Made by a program: the position numbers and the translations under genes. Below are positions 1 through 8,652 of a DNA stretch of 37,783 nucleotides, one piece after another. The first letter of the stretch is position 1, and each line of letters starts with the position of its first letter. The notes under the pieces were generated by a model. It was not told the DNA's origin and made no database searches. It saw only the letters and a program-made list of their open reading frames with translations. The stretch comes from UMGS1279 sp045577695 (lineage in GTDB: Bacteria > Bacillota > Clostridia > Oscillospirales > Acutalibacteraceae). The DNA is taken from the NCBI GenBank assembly GCA_045577695.1, contig JAZNIW010000010.1, positions 1 to 37,783 of the forward strand, written 5' to 3'.

Positions 1-295
1 CTATTTTTAGGCATTTTTTGGCTCGCCGTCATTCATAGGCGAAAGCCTTATGAACTCCGTTTCACCAAAATCTACACAAAAAATAACTCATTTAAGGTCG
101 CAAGAGTTTTGCAAGCAACATTATTTTTCGGTATACGCGGCAAAACCGCAGTAAATCCTTTCGGATTTACGAGGATTTTAACAATGTATAGCGAAAAATA
201 TGTCTTTCAAAACCTGATTCAAGTTTGAATGCTTTGGCTAGCCAAAGCATTTAAACTCGAACCGGCCTTAAAAGGCTATTTTTAGGCATTTTTTG
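1..295. repeat. intergenic cluster of short hairpins with flanking 20-bp direct repeat
   Basis: No gene is visible in 1-563. The stretch 32-283 is a string of different short inverted repeats: about 32-55 (TTCATAGGC, GAAA loop, GCC-T-TATGAA), 137-149 (GCGG/CCGC), 151-170 (GTAAATCC, TTTC loop, GGATTTAC), 220-259 (20-base arms around GCTTTGGCTAGCCAAAGC with two mismatches) and about 265-275 (GCCTT/AAGGC followed by TATTTTT, terminator-like). The 20 bases at 1-20 recur exactly at 276-295, so a repeat unit probably runs past the left edge. The remaining 296-563 is AT-rich with no clear signal. Confidence 0.6.
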
Positions 296-563
296 CGTCA
301 CTGATAAGTGTTTTTTCCTTTAAAGACTTTTCACATTATGTCACAGAATCATTCACAATTACAATTCTCCAAATGTTTAATAAAAGCAAAAAATAAGAAT
401 TTTAATGATACACTTGATTCTCCCCTTTCCAATTCAAAAATCCAATTAAAAATAAAGCTGTTTTTGTGAAAAGTTATTGACAACCCATTTCTACAATGCT
501 ATATTACAAATAAATCGTGATGGTTCATCAAAAACTCAACATATTAAAATAGCAAGGCAAGTG

Positions 564-2390
564 ATGAATATGTCAAAAAAACATTCGTCATCAAAAGAAT
601 ATTTCAACAAGCGCAAAATACTTGAAATGGAAAAGCATTTCATTGATTGCTATCGCAAATACCCTAACCAATTCTTTAAAGTATTTTTTGGTCTTTATAA
701 AGGAAATTACAAGAACATAATTCTTTCTTCTGTTTTCTTTATAATAAAATCCTGCCCCGAATACCTGTTGCCGCTTGTAACAGCCAACATTATAAATATT
801 GCCACAACAAAGCCTAATAACGCACCCGCATTATTTATAACGAATTTATGTTTGACCGTTATTTTACTTGCGCAAAATATACCAATGCATATGCTGCACG
901 TAAGATTTTTAAGCAAGGCAAACCGAAGTGTTGAAGCAGGTTTGCGCGGAGCTATGATACGTCAGCTACAACAGCTTTCACTTTCTTTTCATATGTCAAC
1001 GCCGTCCGGCAATATTCAATCTAAAATTATGCGTGACGTTGAAAATATTGAAGCCTTTTCGGGCCAAATTTTCACAACATTTTTAAAAGTACTTGTAAGT
1101 ATGACTATAACGCTTTGCATAGTTATTACAAAGAACTTTACGGTATTTCTTATGTTTTTGATTTGCGTTCCGGTTGCTTGTATCGTCGCATCTCGTTTCA
1201 AAAAGCCCTTAAGGAATCGCAATCGCGAATTCCGTAAAGAAGTTGAACACACCTCAAGTGAAGTTTTTGATATGATAGAGCTGGTTCCCATAACCAAAGC
1301 CCATGCGCTTGAAAACGAGCAAATAAAAAAACTTACGGGTGAAGTTACTGCCGTTGCCGAACGTGGCTACCGACTTGACTTTATACAAAGTCTATTCGGT
1401 TCTGTTCATTGGGTGCTGTTTTCTCTGTTCCAAGTAATTTGCCTTATGTTTACGGGATATTTAGCCTACAAAGGCGAGATTAAAAATATTGGTGATATAA
1501 CCCTTTATCAAAGTTATTTCACCGCATTAATCGGGTATGTAAACAGTATAATAGCATTAATGCCAATTATTGCGAAAGGTGCTGAATCAATAAATTCAAT
1601 AGGTGAAATACTTTCCTCTACCGATATTGAATATAACCGCAACAAAAAACGCCTTGCATTGCTAAACGGCGTTTACGAATTTAAAAATGTTTGTTTTCAT
1701 TACGACAATGAAACTCCTGTTTTAAAGGACTTCAATTTAAAGGTAAATAAAGGCGAAACGGTTGCTTTTGTCGGAGAATCGGGTTCGGGTAAAACAACAC
1801 TTCTCAATCTTATTATAGGCTTCTATAAAGCATCAAGCGGGAGTATTACGATAGACGGAACCGATATTAACGATCTCGATTTGCAAAGCTACCGTCAGCA
1901 CATTGCTGTTGTACCCCAAAAAACAATACTCTATTCTTCCACCGTTAAGGACAACATAACCTACGGCAACCCTTCTATTTCAAAAGAACAATTAGACGCC
2001 GTTATAGAGGCGGCACAGTTAAAGGATGTTTTAAAGCACTTGCCCAAAGGAATCAATACACAAGTGGGAGAACATGGTGATAAACTTTCCGGCGGTCAAA
2101 AACAACGAATCGCCATTGCGCGGGCAATAATTCGCGACCCAAGTGTAATTATATTTGACGAGGCAACAAGCGCACTTGACAGCGTTTCCGAAAAAGAAAT
2201 ACAAGATGCAATAAACCATCTTACAAAGGAACGCACAACCTTTATCGTTGCACACAGACTTTCTACCATTAAAAACGCCGATACTATAGTTGTTGTAAAA
2301 AACGGCCGTTGTGTAGAGCACGGAACCTACGATGAACTTCTTAATAAAAAAGGTGAATTTTACAATTTGCGCCAAGCAGGAACCGTTTAA
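564..2390 (+). CDS. ABC exporter, fused membrane and ATPase domains
   Basis: This is a half-size ABC transporter of the exporter class, likely working as a dimer in the cytoplasmic membrane; the substrate cannot be told from sequence. The N-terminal half carries about six hydrophobic segments (ABC membrane domain). The C-terminal ATPase domain has Walker A GESGSGKT (about residue 404), signature LSGGQKQR (about 507), Walker B VIIFDEATSALD (about 528) and the H-loop HRLST. The frame is open from a TTG at 477, but the ATG at 564 (or the ATG at 570) gives the usual exporter length of about 608 residues; neither start has a strong ribosome binding site. It is transcribed alone, away from the neighbouring minus-strand gene. 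Confidence 0.9.
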   Translation: MNMSKKHSSSKEYFNKRKILEMEKHFIDCYRKYPNQFFKVFFGLYKGNYKNIILSSVFFIIKSCPEYLLPLVTANIINIATTKPNNAPALFITNLCLTVILLAQNIPMHMLHVRFLSKANRSVEAGLRGAMIRQLQQLSLSFHMSTPSGNIQSKIMRDVENIEAFSGQIFTTFLKVLVSMTITLCIVITKNFTVFLMFLICVPVACIVASRFKKPLRNRNREFRKEVEHTSSEVFDMIELVPITKAHALENEQIKKLTGEVTAVAERGYRLDFIQSLFGSVHWVLFSLFQVICLMFTGYLAYKGEIKNIGDITLYQSYFTALIGYVNSIIALMPIIAKGAESINSIGEILSSTDIEYNRNKKRLALLNGVYEFKNVCFHYDNETPVLKDFNLKVNKGETVAFVGESGSGKTTLLNLIIGFYKASSGSITIDGTDINDLDLQSYRQHIAVVPQKTILYSSTVKDNITYGNPSISKEQLDAVIEAAQLKDVLKHLPKGINTQVGEHGDKLSGGQKQRIAIARAIIRDPSVIIFDEATSALDSVSEKEIQDAINHLTKERTTFIVAHRLSTIKNADTIVVVKNGRCVEHGTYDELLNKKGEFYNLRQAGTV

Positions 2391-2453
2391 AATACATATA
2401 CCCCCAATTACAGTTGAACTGCTCTGATTTGTGCGGACAGTACAAAAAGCGCC

Positions 2454-2792
2454 TTACTGTAACTGTGTAAGTTTACTTAATTGCTGTACCGATGGTGGCA
2501 GTGCTGTTCCATCCTTGCGTGGTGTACTCGGTTGCTTTCGTCCTTCGCCTTTCGATAACTTGCGTTGTTTTCGGTTGTGCCGCTTGAAAAAATCGTGCAT
2601 TTTTCCATCGCCGTTCTCCTCTTTGTCTTTGACTTCACCCTTGTTTTGTAAGTTCAAATATTTGTTTCTCCTGCATTCTGATATGTCGATATTCGCTTGG
2701 CATACAAAATCCCCCTTATGGTAGTTGTATTTTGCTTCTACCATAAGGGGGTGCTTTTTTCTATTGTCCCTTTTTACCGGACTTGTGCGCAA
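2454..2792 (-). CDS. uncertain short ORF, hypothetical or gene remnant
   Basis: A 112-codon minus-strand frame of charged, low-hydrophobicity residues with a Lys/Arg-rich centre (MHDFFKRHNRKQRKLSKGE). I recognise no family. A perfect 14-bp inverted repeat lies inside the frame near its start, and I see no convincing ribosome binding site, so it may be a remnant of a mobile-element gene or chance coding. Confidence 0.25.
   Translation of the reverse strand: MRTSPVKRDNRKKHPLMVEAKYNYHKGDFVCQANIDISECRRNKYLNLQNKGEVKDKEENGDGKMHDFFKRHNRKQRKLSKGEGRKQPSTPRKDGTALPPSVQQLSKLTQLQ
2711..2760 (+). terminator. 14-bp perfect hairpin followed by T-run
   Basis: CCCCCTTATGGTAG and CTACCATAAGGGGG pair perfectly around a 13-base loop, followed on the plus strand by TGCTTTTTT. 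This fits a rho-independent terminator for plus-strand transcription from the ABC exporter, and lies between two convergent genes. On the minus strand only a weak ATTTTG follows. Confidence 0.6.
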
Positions 2793-2801
2793 CGGGTTTT
2801 G

Positions 2802-5800
2802 TTATTTAAGCTTATAAGATTTAACCGTAGACCACGGGCCGTAAATAACCGTTTTACCAACCTTTACAAAGGCTCGAACCTTGTAATAATAGGTCTTTTT
2901 CTTGGTGGCTTTTACGGTCTTGCTCTTACCGCTTGTTGTAGAATAGGTAGCAACTATTTTTGTACCACTCTTGCTTGTCGACTGTGAAATCTGATATCCG
3001 CTCTCACCATTTATGTTAGCCCAGCTAACCTTAACCTTTTTAGAGGAGGATTTAGTAATTTTAGGTGTGGTAACCTTCTTCAAGGTATAAATCGAAGCAG
3101 TTTTGTAACTATCGTCAAGTATAATCTTACTACCCGAAACACCATAAGGAACCACTCGGAAGGTATACTTTACACCGTCAGAAAGATTTGCCTTTTTAAA
3201 CGAGGTAGACGTGGTCTTACCTGCATAGGTATAAGATTTTGCCGATGAATTCTTGTAATATATATAATAACCCTTGGCATACGCAACCTTACTCCAACTA
3301 ACCTTCACGTCATCATAGCCATAAAGACTAAGTGTCACCTTTGAAGGTGCCTTTAAATCTCTGAGCGTGGTTGCGGTAGCAGTCTTGTAAGCGGAAGAAA
3401 CCTTCTTTTGGCCACCGACAAGTCGATAAGCCACTACCTTAAAGGTATATTTGGTATTATCCGAAAGATTTGCAAACTTATAAGAAAGTTCCGTGGTGCC
3501 GGTTTTGTATGTATACGAAGATGAGGACGATTTCTTATAATAAACATCATATCCGTCAGCACCGGGAACGGCGCGCCAAGAAAATTTAACGTCATCGTGC
3601 CCATAAAGTGCAGTTGCCGTCTTTTCGGTTGCGGGCAACTCTATTTCAAACTCAACGTATGTCTGACCCTCATAATTACCCCAAGCGGTTATTATTGCTT
3701 TTGCGGTGCCGGGATTTACGTTATCAACGTATTCAACCTGGAAATTTTCGAACTCATTAAGGCCATCTATTTCAATGATAGGGCACTTTTCATACCCGTC
3801 ATAAGGCGTGGTAAGGTATTCTATTCTGATTTGAGCTTCAGAAATAGGCAGGGGCGTGATTTGGAAATAGATATATCCTGTTCCTCCATAGTTACCAATA
3901 CCCTTAACCTCGATATAAGCGGTGCCAACGTCCACGTTCCAGTAATAACCAACGATCTCATAGTCAACACCCTCTACCAAAGGCACGCCTTCGGGAGTTT
4001 CAAACGTACCGATATTAGGCTTAATCTCTTCGCCCGTATATTGATAGGTTTCAAACTCTGTTGTCGCAAACTGTGCAAAGGCTTCAATATCACTCAAAAC
4101 TGTGGTCTTTGCGCAGTCTCCACAAACCTTGCACACATTATGACGAGCGCATTCATCGATATACTGCATTTCCACAGTATGACCACTTGTACAAATAAAC
4201 CCATCCATTTCCTTGAATTTGAGCGAATGATTTACCGCATAAGCCTGAGCCGTACTTCCGATCTCGCCGTAAATAGTATATCCGTCGTTGGTATAGACCA
4301 GCATATCACCAATTTGGGTAACCGACGAGGGAATAATAACGCTCATTATATTATCGCAGTCAAAAAGCACGTAATTGTGTATTTCCTCAACACACGCAGG
4401 AAATTCGAAGTGTGTAAGCGAATCGCAATTTTCAAAAGCATAATTCCAAATATGCTTTACCCCGTCATGCAAAATAACCTTTTCCAGGTTTTGTGCGTCT
4501 TTAAAGGCGTATTGTTCAATTTCCCAAACGTTTGCGGGGATTATAAAGGTAGTAGCCGAATCATCGGTTTCATAATCTAATATCGTTCTGGTTTCAAACT
4601 CACTGCTGTACCGAATCAGCGCACCGTTTTCCATATAGAAAACCTGATTTTCCGGGTCTACCGTAATTTGCTTAAGGTCGGTTTCCATACCAAAAGCACC
4701 GCCGAGTATGGCTTCTAACTTTTTGGGAATATAAATTTCCTCTATTTTTGTATTTGCAAGCGCAAACTGACCGATAAAACGGCATTCATCGGGAAGTTCA
4801 ATATTCTCAAGATTTCTCGCGCCGCAAAATCCCCAATATCCTATCATTTTAACGGAATCGGGAAGTTCAATCGCTTTTATACTTTCACAACCATAAAAAG
4901 CAAAGGGTGCTATGTCCACAACGCCGTCAAGTATTTCAACCTCGGTATTTTCATAAGCGTCAGGACATAAAATAACAGCTTTCTCATCGGCACTGTAAAT
5001 TATGCCGTCAATCATCTTCATATAGGGGTTGCCGGCGGCAACGGTTATGGTTTTCAAATTGTTACAATAAATTGGCGCTGTGGTATAACCTCCCTTTACA
5101 GAATCGGCATACTTTTCATACTCAATTTGCATTGTCGACGGAAAATGAATTTCGGTGAGGTTTTCACACGCTTCAACGGCGCTTTCCCCCATTCGTTTTA
5201 TCCCTTCACAGAAAGTGATACTTTTGATATTGGGGTTGCGTTCAAATACACCCTTATTCACCTGTTTTACGGGATAACCTGCTATTTCACCTGGAACTAC
5301 AACGTGCTCATCATTTCCGCCATAAGCGAAGATATATACATCGCCCATATAAATTTCGTAAGCGAAACCGTTATGATTTCCAATAGCACTCGAAAGGTCT
5401 ACGTTTTCAGCCGACATAGGATACTTTTCCATAAACCCAGCGGTCAAATATTGGGGTTCAAGAGTGTGGTCGGAAAAATCATTTGTACCTTTTAGATAAT
5501 ACTCATATTCTTTATTTCCCGCATCCCAAGTTGAATCAAGATAATAGAATTTATTATAAAGCTTTACAATATTCCAAGCGTGATTTTCGCCAAAACTTTT
5601 ACCTGTTATAACACGGGTTTCAAGGCCGCACTCGCGCGCCATTCGGTAATAAAGAGAAGCATAGCCCTGACAAACCGCTGTTTTATTCATCAGCGCGGCA
5701 TATGCTGTGAATTTAAGAGTATAACTATCATCTTTTAAATTTACATAGTCATACACTACATTGTCGGTAATATACTTATAAATTGTATCGGATTTTTGGC

Positions 5801-6398
5801 GGTCGGTAGAAGCGTCTGTAAACCCAAAGCCATCAATTACGTCTTCGATTTTTTCAGTAAGTGCTTCCTCTTGCGCCTCGGTGGTATAATATCCAACCGA
5901 AATAGGAAGGTGGTAATAATAGGATGTGTCTATGTGCAAAAAGGTGCCACTCTCCATAGAAATGCGATTATAATGATACCGCAAGTAGTCACCTTCGTTT
6001 GAATTTTCGGTTTCCTCCATCGCGATATCACGCCATAACGCAATAAGGTCTCCGAGTTCTATGCTCGTAAGCTCATGGTCGGTAAGATAATAAACGTCCA
6101 GCTTTGCCTCGCGGTCCACCATAACCTTACGCAAATCTACACCAATCGCCCGATCATCGGTTATACATAAATCAATATCAAACGGCAGTTCACCCGACGA
6201 AAGATATCTCTTAGGTGCAAGCTTGATTGCCGGCGGTTTCGCTGCTTCAACATCCTCGTAAATCGGGTTGATCAGTTCCGCGGCGGCAACTGTACCGATT
6301 TCATAAGGCTGCTGCGCCGAAGCGGTTACTGTAACGCTTGTTACCATAATAGCAAAAGCCATTATAAGTGCCAACAGTTTATAAATTTTACTGCGCAT
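2802..6398 (-). CDS. secreted transglutaminase-like / BspA-type LRR / fibronectin III protein
   Basis: A 1198-residue exported protein. Residues 1-29 form a signal peptide (basic start, hydrophobic core, ASA-QQ cleavage). Residues about 200-300 are a transglutaminase-like papain-fold domain with a visible triad: Cys243 (AVCQGYA), His273 (ENHAWN) and Asp288 (YLDSTWD). Residues about 340-740 are BspA-type leucine-rich repeats (phrases such as IPSSVTQIGDM, ELPDSVKMIG). A short Cys/His stretch (CARHNVCKVCGDC, about 760) and two YTG/YDG-type beta domains follow, then three fibronectin type III-like domains rich in Ser, Lys and Tyr to the end. There is no LPXTG sorting signal or final membrane anchor, so it is probably released or held non-covalently. 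The start has ribosome binding site AGGAGATGATATT and a good promoter upstream. Surface adhesion or peptidoglycan/protein processing is plausible but unproven. Confidence 0.9.
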   Translation of the reverse strand: MRSKIYKLLALIMAFAIMVTSVTVTASAQQPYEIGTVAAAELINPIYEDVEAAKPPAIKLAPKRYLSSGELPFDIDLCITDDRAIGVDLRKVMVDREAKLDVYYLTDHELTSIELGDLIALWRDIAMEETENSNEGDYLRYHYNRISMESGTFLHIDTSYYYHLPISVGYYTTEAQEEALTEKIEDVIDGFGFTDASTDRQKSDTIYKYITDNVVYDYVNLKDDSYTLKFTAYAALMNKTAVCQGYASLYYRMARECGLETRVITGKSFGENHAWNIVKLYNKFYYLDSTWDAGNKEYEYYLKGTNDFSDHTLEPQYLTAGFMEKYPMSAENVDLSSAIGNHNGFAYEIYMGDVYIFAYGGNDEHVVVPGEIAGYPVKQVNKGVFERNPNIKSITFCEGIKRMGESAVEACENLTEIHFPSTMQIEYEKYADSVKGGYTTAPIYCNNLKTITVAAGNPYMKMIDGIIYSADEKAVILCPDAYENTEVEILDGVVDIAPFAFYGCESIKAIELPDSVKMIGYWGFCGARNLENIELPDECRFIGQFALANTKIEEIYIPKKLEAILGGAFGMETDLKQITVDPENQVFYMENGALIRYSSEFETRTILDYETDDSATTFIIPANVWEIEQYAFKDAQNLEKVILHDGVKHIWNYAFENCDSLTHFEFPACVEEIHNYVLFDCDNIMSVIIPSSVTQIGDMLVYTNDGYTIYGEIGSTAQAYAVNHSLKFKEMDGFICTSGHTVEMQYIDECARHNVCKVCGDCAKTTVLSDIEAFAQFATTEFETYQYTGEEIKPNIGTFETPEGVPLVEGVDYEIVGYYWNVDVGTAYIEVKGIGNYGGTGYIYFQITPLPISEAQIRIEYLTTPYDGYEKCPIIEIDGLNEFENFQVEYVDNVNPGTAKAIITAWGNYEGQTYVEFEIELPATEKTATALYGHDDVKFSWRAVPGADGYDVYYKKSSSSSYTYKTGTTELSYKFANLSDNTKYTFKVVAYRLVGGQKKVSSAYKTATATTLRDLKAPSKVTLSLYGYDDVKVSWSKVAYAKGYYIYYKNSSAKSYTYAGKTTSTSFKKANLSDGVKYTFRVVPYGVSGSKIILDDSYKTASIYTLKKVTTPKITKSSSKKVKVSWANINGESGYQISQSTSKSGTKIVATYSTTSGKSKTVKATKKKTYYYKVRAFVKVGKTVIYGPWSTVKSYKLK

Positions 6399-6443
6399 AA
6401 TATCATCTCCTGAGTGAATTTAAGCACAATTTCCTATAATTGC

Positions 6444-6472
6444 ATTGTACTACTATATTCTCACCTTTTCAA
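6444..6472 (-). promoter_or_regulatory. sigma-A-type promoter of the BspA-like gene
   Basis: On the minus strand TTGAAA (6472-6467) and TACAAT (6449-6444) are separated by exactly 17 bases. This sits about 45 bases upstream of the start codon at 6398. Confidence 0.6.
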
Positions 6473-6605
6473 CTGTCATTTTATTTAAAAATATCGAAGC
6501 TGTTTTGACAAATAATTTAAACGCTACAAAAAAAAAGACCCACAAGGGGCTCCCTTCGCAAGGAAAAAGCGGCTTTGAGACCATCTTTTCTCACCCAAGC
6601 AAAAT

Positions 6606-6752
6606 AAAAAAGCACACCCCCGAAGAGATGTGCCGAAAAAGTGTTTGTCCTCGGTCGTTGCTACACGAATTAACTCCATACGGAAATTAGAGGAAAACAC
6701 CTTTTACCAAGGTATTATTCCCCGTACAGAGTTATATTCAATTCGTGTAGCA
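6606..6752 (-). ncRNA. candidate stand-alone small RNA: rod-shaped hairpin plus terminator
   Basis: Read on the minus strand, 6751-6660 folds into one long rod. The outer arms GCTACACGAATT (6751-6740) and AATTCGTGTAGC (6671-6660) pair perfectly; AACTCTGTACGG (6733-6722) pairs with CCGTATGGAGTT (6683-6672) with two wobbles; an inner stem GGAA/TTCC and AATACCTT/AAGGTGTT caps it. Asymmetric bulges separate the stems. Downstream lies a classic terminator, GCACATCTCTTCGGGGGTGTGC followed by six U (6633-6606; the stem itself is GCACA/TGTGC). An extended -10 promoter lies just upstream. No open frame of note is contained. The size of about 145 nt and rod shape recall 6S RNA, but I cannot see the diagnostic central bubble, so the identity is open. 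Confidence 0.5.
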
Positions 6753-6754
6753 CA

Positions 6755-6784
6755 ACTATAACATCACACGCAAGATTTTTGCAA
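6755..6784 (-). promoter_or_regulatory. promoter of the small-RNA candidate
   Basis: Minus strand: TTGCAA (6784-6779), 18-base spacer, then TGT-TATAGT (extended -10; hexamer 6760-6755). The predicted start, about 6748, falls at the base of the long hairpin. Confidence 0.5.
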
Positions 6785-6851
6785 CTATTATAAAAAAGCA
6801 GCAAAAAGGGTGTTTGTCATAAGGATGATAAAAACGGATAGAACCAGCATC

Positions 6852-7121
6852 GCATTTGTAAGTACAAATGCTCTTTGGGTGATATCCGAACCCTTTTACA
6901 ACAAAGCGAAAATAATAAGTGATCTTCTGTGCTGATGCACAGAGGGATATTTTCACTTTGTGAAAGTGATATTACTCCCTCTGGTCGTAGTGATGTTTTA
7001 TTCACCCTAAAAACTGTCCGTAGGACAATATAACGATGCGAGAAAGCATAATATCCCTGCGAAGCAATATCACTCGCCGCAAGGCGAATATAATCGAGGC
7101 ACCCTACGTAGGGTGCCTCGA
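6852..7121. repeat. hairpin array 1: non-identical short palindromes joined by ATAT-containing spacers
   Basis: At least eight small inverted repeats follow one another: GCATTTGT/ACAAATGC (6852-6871), TCTGTGC/GCACAGA (6926-6943), TTTCAC/GTGAAA (6951-6965), TGTCC/GGACA (7015-7027), ATGC/GCAT (7036-7049), TGC/GCA (7058-7066), TCGCC/GGCGA (7074-7087), and a perfect 28-bp palindrome 7094-7121 (arm TCGAGGCACCCTAC). The stems differ in sequence, but the links repeat a theme: GGGATAT, GTGATATTA, ATATAACG, AATATCC, ATATCAC, ATATAA. No protein is encoded. It lies downstream of the acyltransferase and upstream of the small-RNA candidate. Confidence 0.65.
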
Positions 7122-7138
7122 GAGAGTGTCCGTTTTTA

Positions 7139-8278
7139 TTATTCGCCTTTGATAAACAGCGGTTTTAGCCTGCCAAACGGCTTATGCCTTTTAATGACCG
7201 CCGACAGCGCCATCACCACGGCGGCGGTGGCAAAGCTGAGCGCAAAATAGATAACGGTCGCTTTTGCTTTACCCGTGTTTTCGGGCAACAGCGGTATCAT
7301 CAAATCCGCCCAGTAATAGTGCGAGAGATAAAGCGGCAGGCTGAACTTGCCGAGAAAACCGACGACGCCGTTATTAAACAGGCGCTCGCCATAGGTTTGA
7401 CGGCTGAAAATCAACCCAATCACCACCGCAATCGCCACGATGCAGAACATATCGTACGGCAGGCGCGCGGCATCACGAATGAAATACATATACATAACCA
7501 ATCCCAAAATGCCCACGTATTTGACGCCCGTGAGGAGGCTTTTGAAAAAGACGGTGAGCTTTTTCGTTTGGAACACTTCGGTGATTTGGCAAGTGATGAT
7601 GCCCACGCCCATATCGGCAATGGCGCGCAGGTTGCCGCGATAGGTGACGCCCAACCAATCAAAGGGCGAGCGGATGGAGCTATGTTCTGCCGCGAAATAG
7701 CCGAAAATCAACACCGTGATGAGCGGGATAATCACCAGCTTGGCGGTGTTTTTATATTTGCGGAGAAGTGGGAACAAGATCGCCATAGCGAGGAGCATCG
7801 AGGATAGGTACCAAAGCGCATCGTTGATGGTGTTGAGGCGCAGACCCGTCATCGTCAAGAGGCTCATTTCCCACACGCCGTCGCGCACGAGGTTGGCAAT
7901 CGCCATCAGCGAGAGTTGCCCGATTACGATGGTCACCACCGCACCGATGATCCACGAAATGATCACATCGGGATACAGCGCCAGATATTTCTTTTTGATA
8001 AATAAAAAGGTTTCTGCGCCGAGGTTGCCCGGTTGCTCGCTCATTTTGCTGACACTTTTCATCATCAGAAAGCCCGACAAGATGAAGAAAAACTCCACCG
8101 CAAACGAGCCATTGAGAAACAGCGCTGTTTCATTGCCGATAAAATTTCTGGAATGGTGAAAAACGATGATAATGGAAAAGATAAAGCGGAGAAATTCTAT
8201 CTCTCCGACACGTTTACCCATTTTGCCCAAGCCGTTCCACATCCTCTTTTTGAAACTTGTCTTTCGCGCGATTAGCAT
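7139..8278 (-). CDS. membrane acyltransferase (acyltransferase 3 family)
   Basis: A 379-residue integral membrane protein with about ten hydrophobic segments and the family signature near the N-terminus (ELRF-like EIEFLRFIFSIIIVFHHS, with the conserved Arg and His). Members O-acylate extracellular polysaccharides, lipids or antibiotics; the acceptor here is unknown. The most likely start is the internal Met of MGKRVGEIEF (about 8221); the frame stays open to 8278. Its third-position GC is visibly higher than that of the neighbouring AT-rich genes, hinting at a different origin or at a core gene stranded among accessory DNA. No partner polysaccharide genes lie next to it. Confidence 0.85.
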   Translation of the reverse strand: MLIARKTSFKKRMWNGLGKMGKRVGEIEFLRFIFSIIIVFHHSRNFIGNETALFLNGSFAVEFFFILSGFLMMKSVSKMSEQPGNLGAETFLFIKKKYLALYPDVIISWIIGAVVTIVIGQLSLMAIANLVRDGVWEMSLLTMTGLRLNTINDALWYLSSMLLAMAILFPLLRKYKNTAKLVIIPLITVLIFGYFAAEHSSIRSPFDWLGVTYRGNLRAIADMGVGIITCQITEVFQTKKLTVFFKSLLTGVKYVGILGLVMYMYFIRDAARLPYDMFCIVAIAVVIGLIFSRQTYGERLFNNGVVGFLGKFSLPLYLSHYYWADLMIPLLPENTGKAKATVIYFALSFATAAVVMALSAVIKRHKPFGRLKPLFIKGE

Positions 8279-8395
8279 ATCCAGTTTAGCAGAAATTCCA
8301 TCATTTTACAAGCGTTTTGCATCAATTAGGTGTTGGGGAATTGTAGATTTTTCTTCAAGTTCTTAAATTTCGCACTAGGAATTCCTAATTCCGAA

Positions 8396-8475
8396 TTACT
8401 CATTAAGCACTTGCGATACAGCCACGGCGCAAGCAACAGTCATTTAAAACCTACGGGTTGTTACCCCTCACTATA
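8396..8475 (-). pseudogene. decayed 3-prime fragment of a second GGGtGRT gene
   Basis: On the minus strand 8443-8396 reads MTVACAVAVSQVLNE-stop, matching the C-terminus of the intact GGGtGRT protein encoded at 9918-10919 (MTVACAVAVNEALNK). Immediately upstream GGTAACAACCCG (GNNP) also matches, but one extra base separates the two parts, breaking the frame. Homology stops near 8475. The rest of 8281-8650 has no gene; an AT-rich hairpin (AACTTTTTT/AAAAAAGTT, about 8610-8635) may end the neighbouring minus-strand transcript. Confidence 0.6.
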
Positions 8476-8652
8476 AATAGCCTTTTTTCTGCATAATATT
8501 TTTTCTTTATCATAACTGTTTTTTGCCTAAAAAGAGGTGTTTGTCGGGGGAATTGTCTTCCAGCGGCTCTATGCGGTTCTATCTGTTGTAGAAAAAATGT
8601 TGAAAAGAACTTTTTTCAATATTTGAAAAAAAGTTATGCAGGAAAAAACTCT

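Noticed and set aside
3597..4580. 327-codon plus-strand open frame
   Set aside because: Antisense to the well-supported BspA-like gene; product has no recognisable domain and no ribosome binding site.
7184..7807. 207-codon plus-strand frame, His/Arg/Gln-rich
   Set aside because: Antisense to the acyltransferase gene; composition is typical of a shadow frame in GC-richer DNA.
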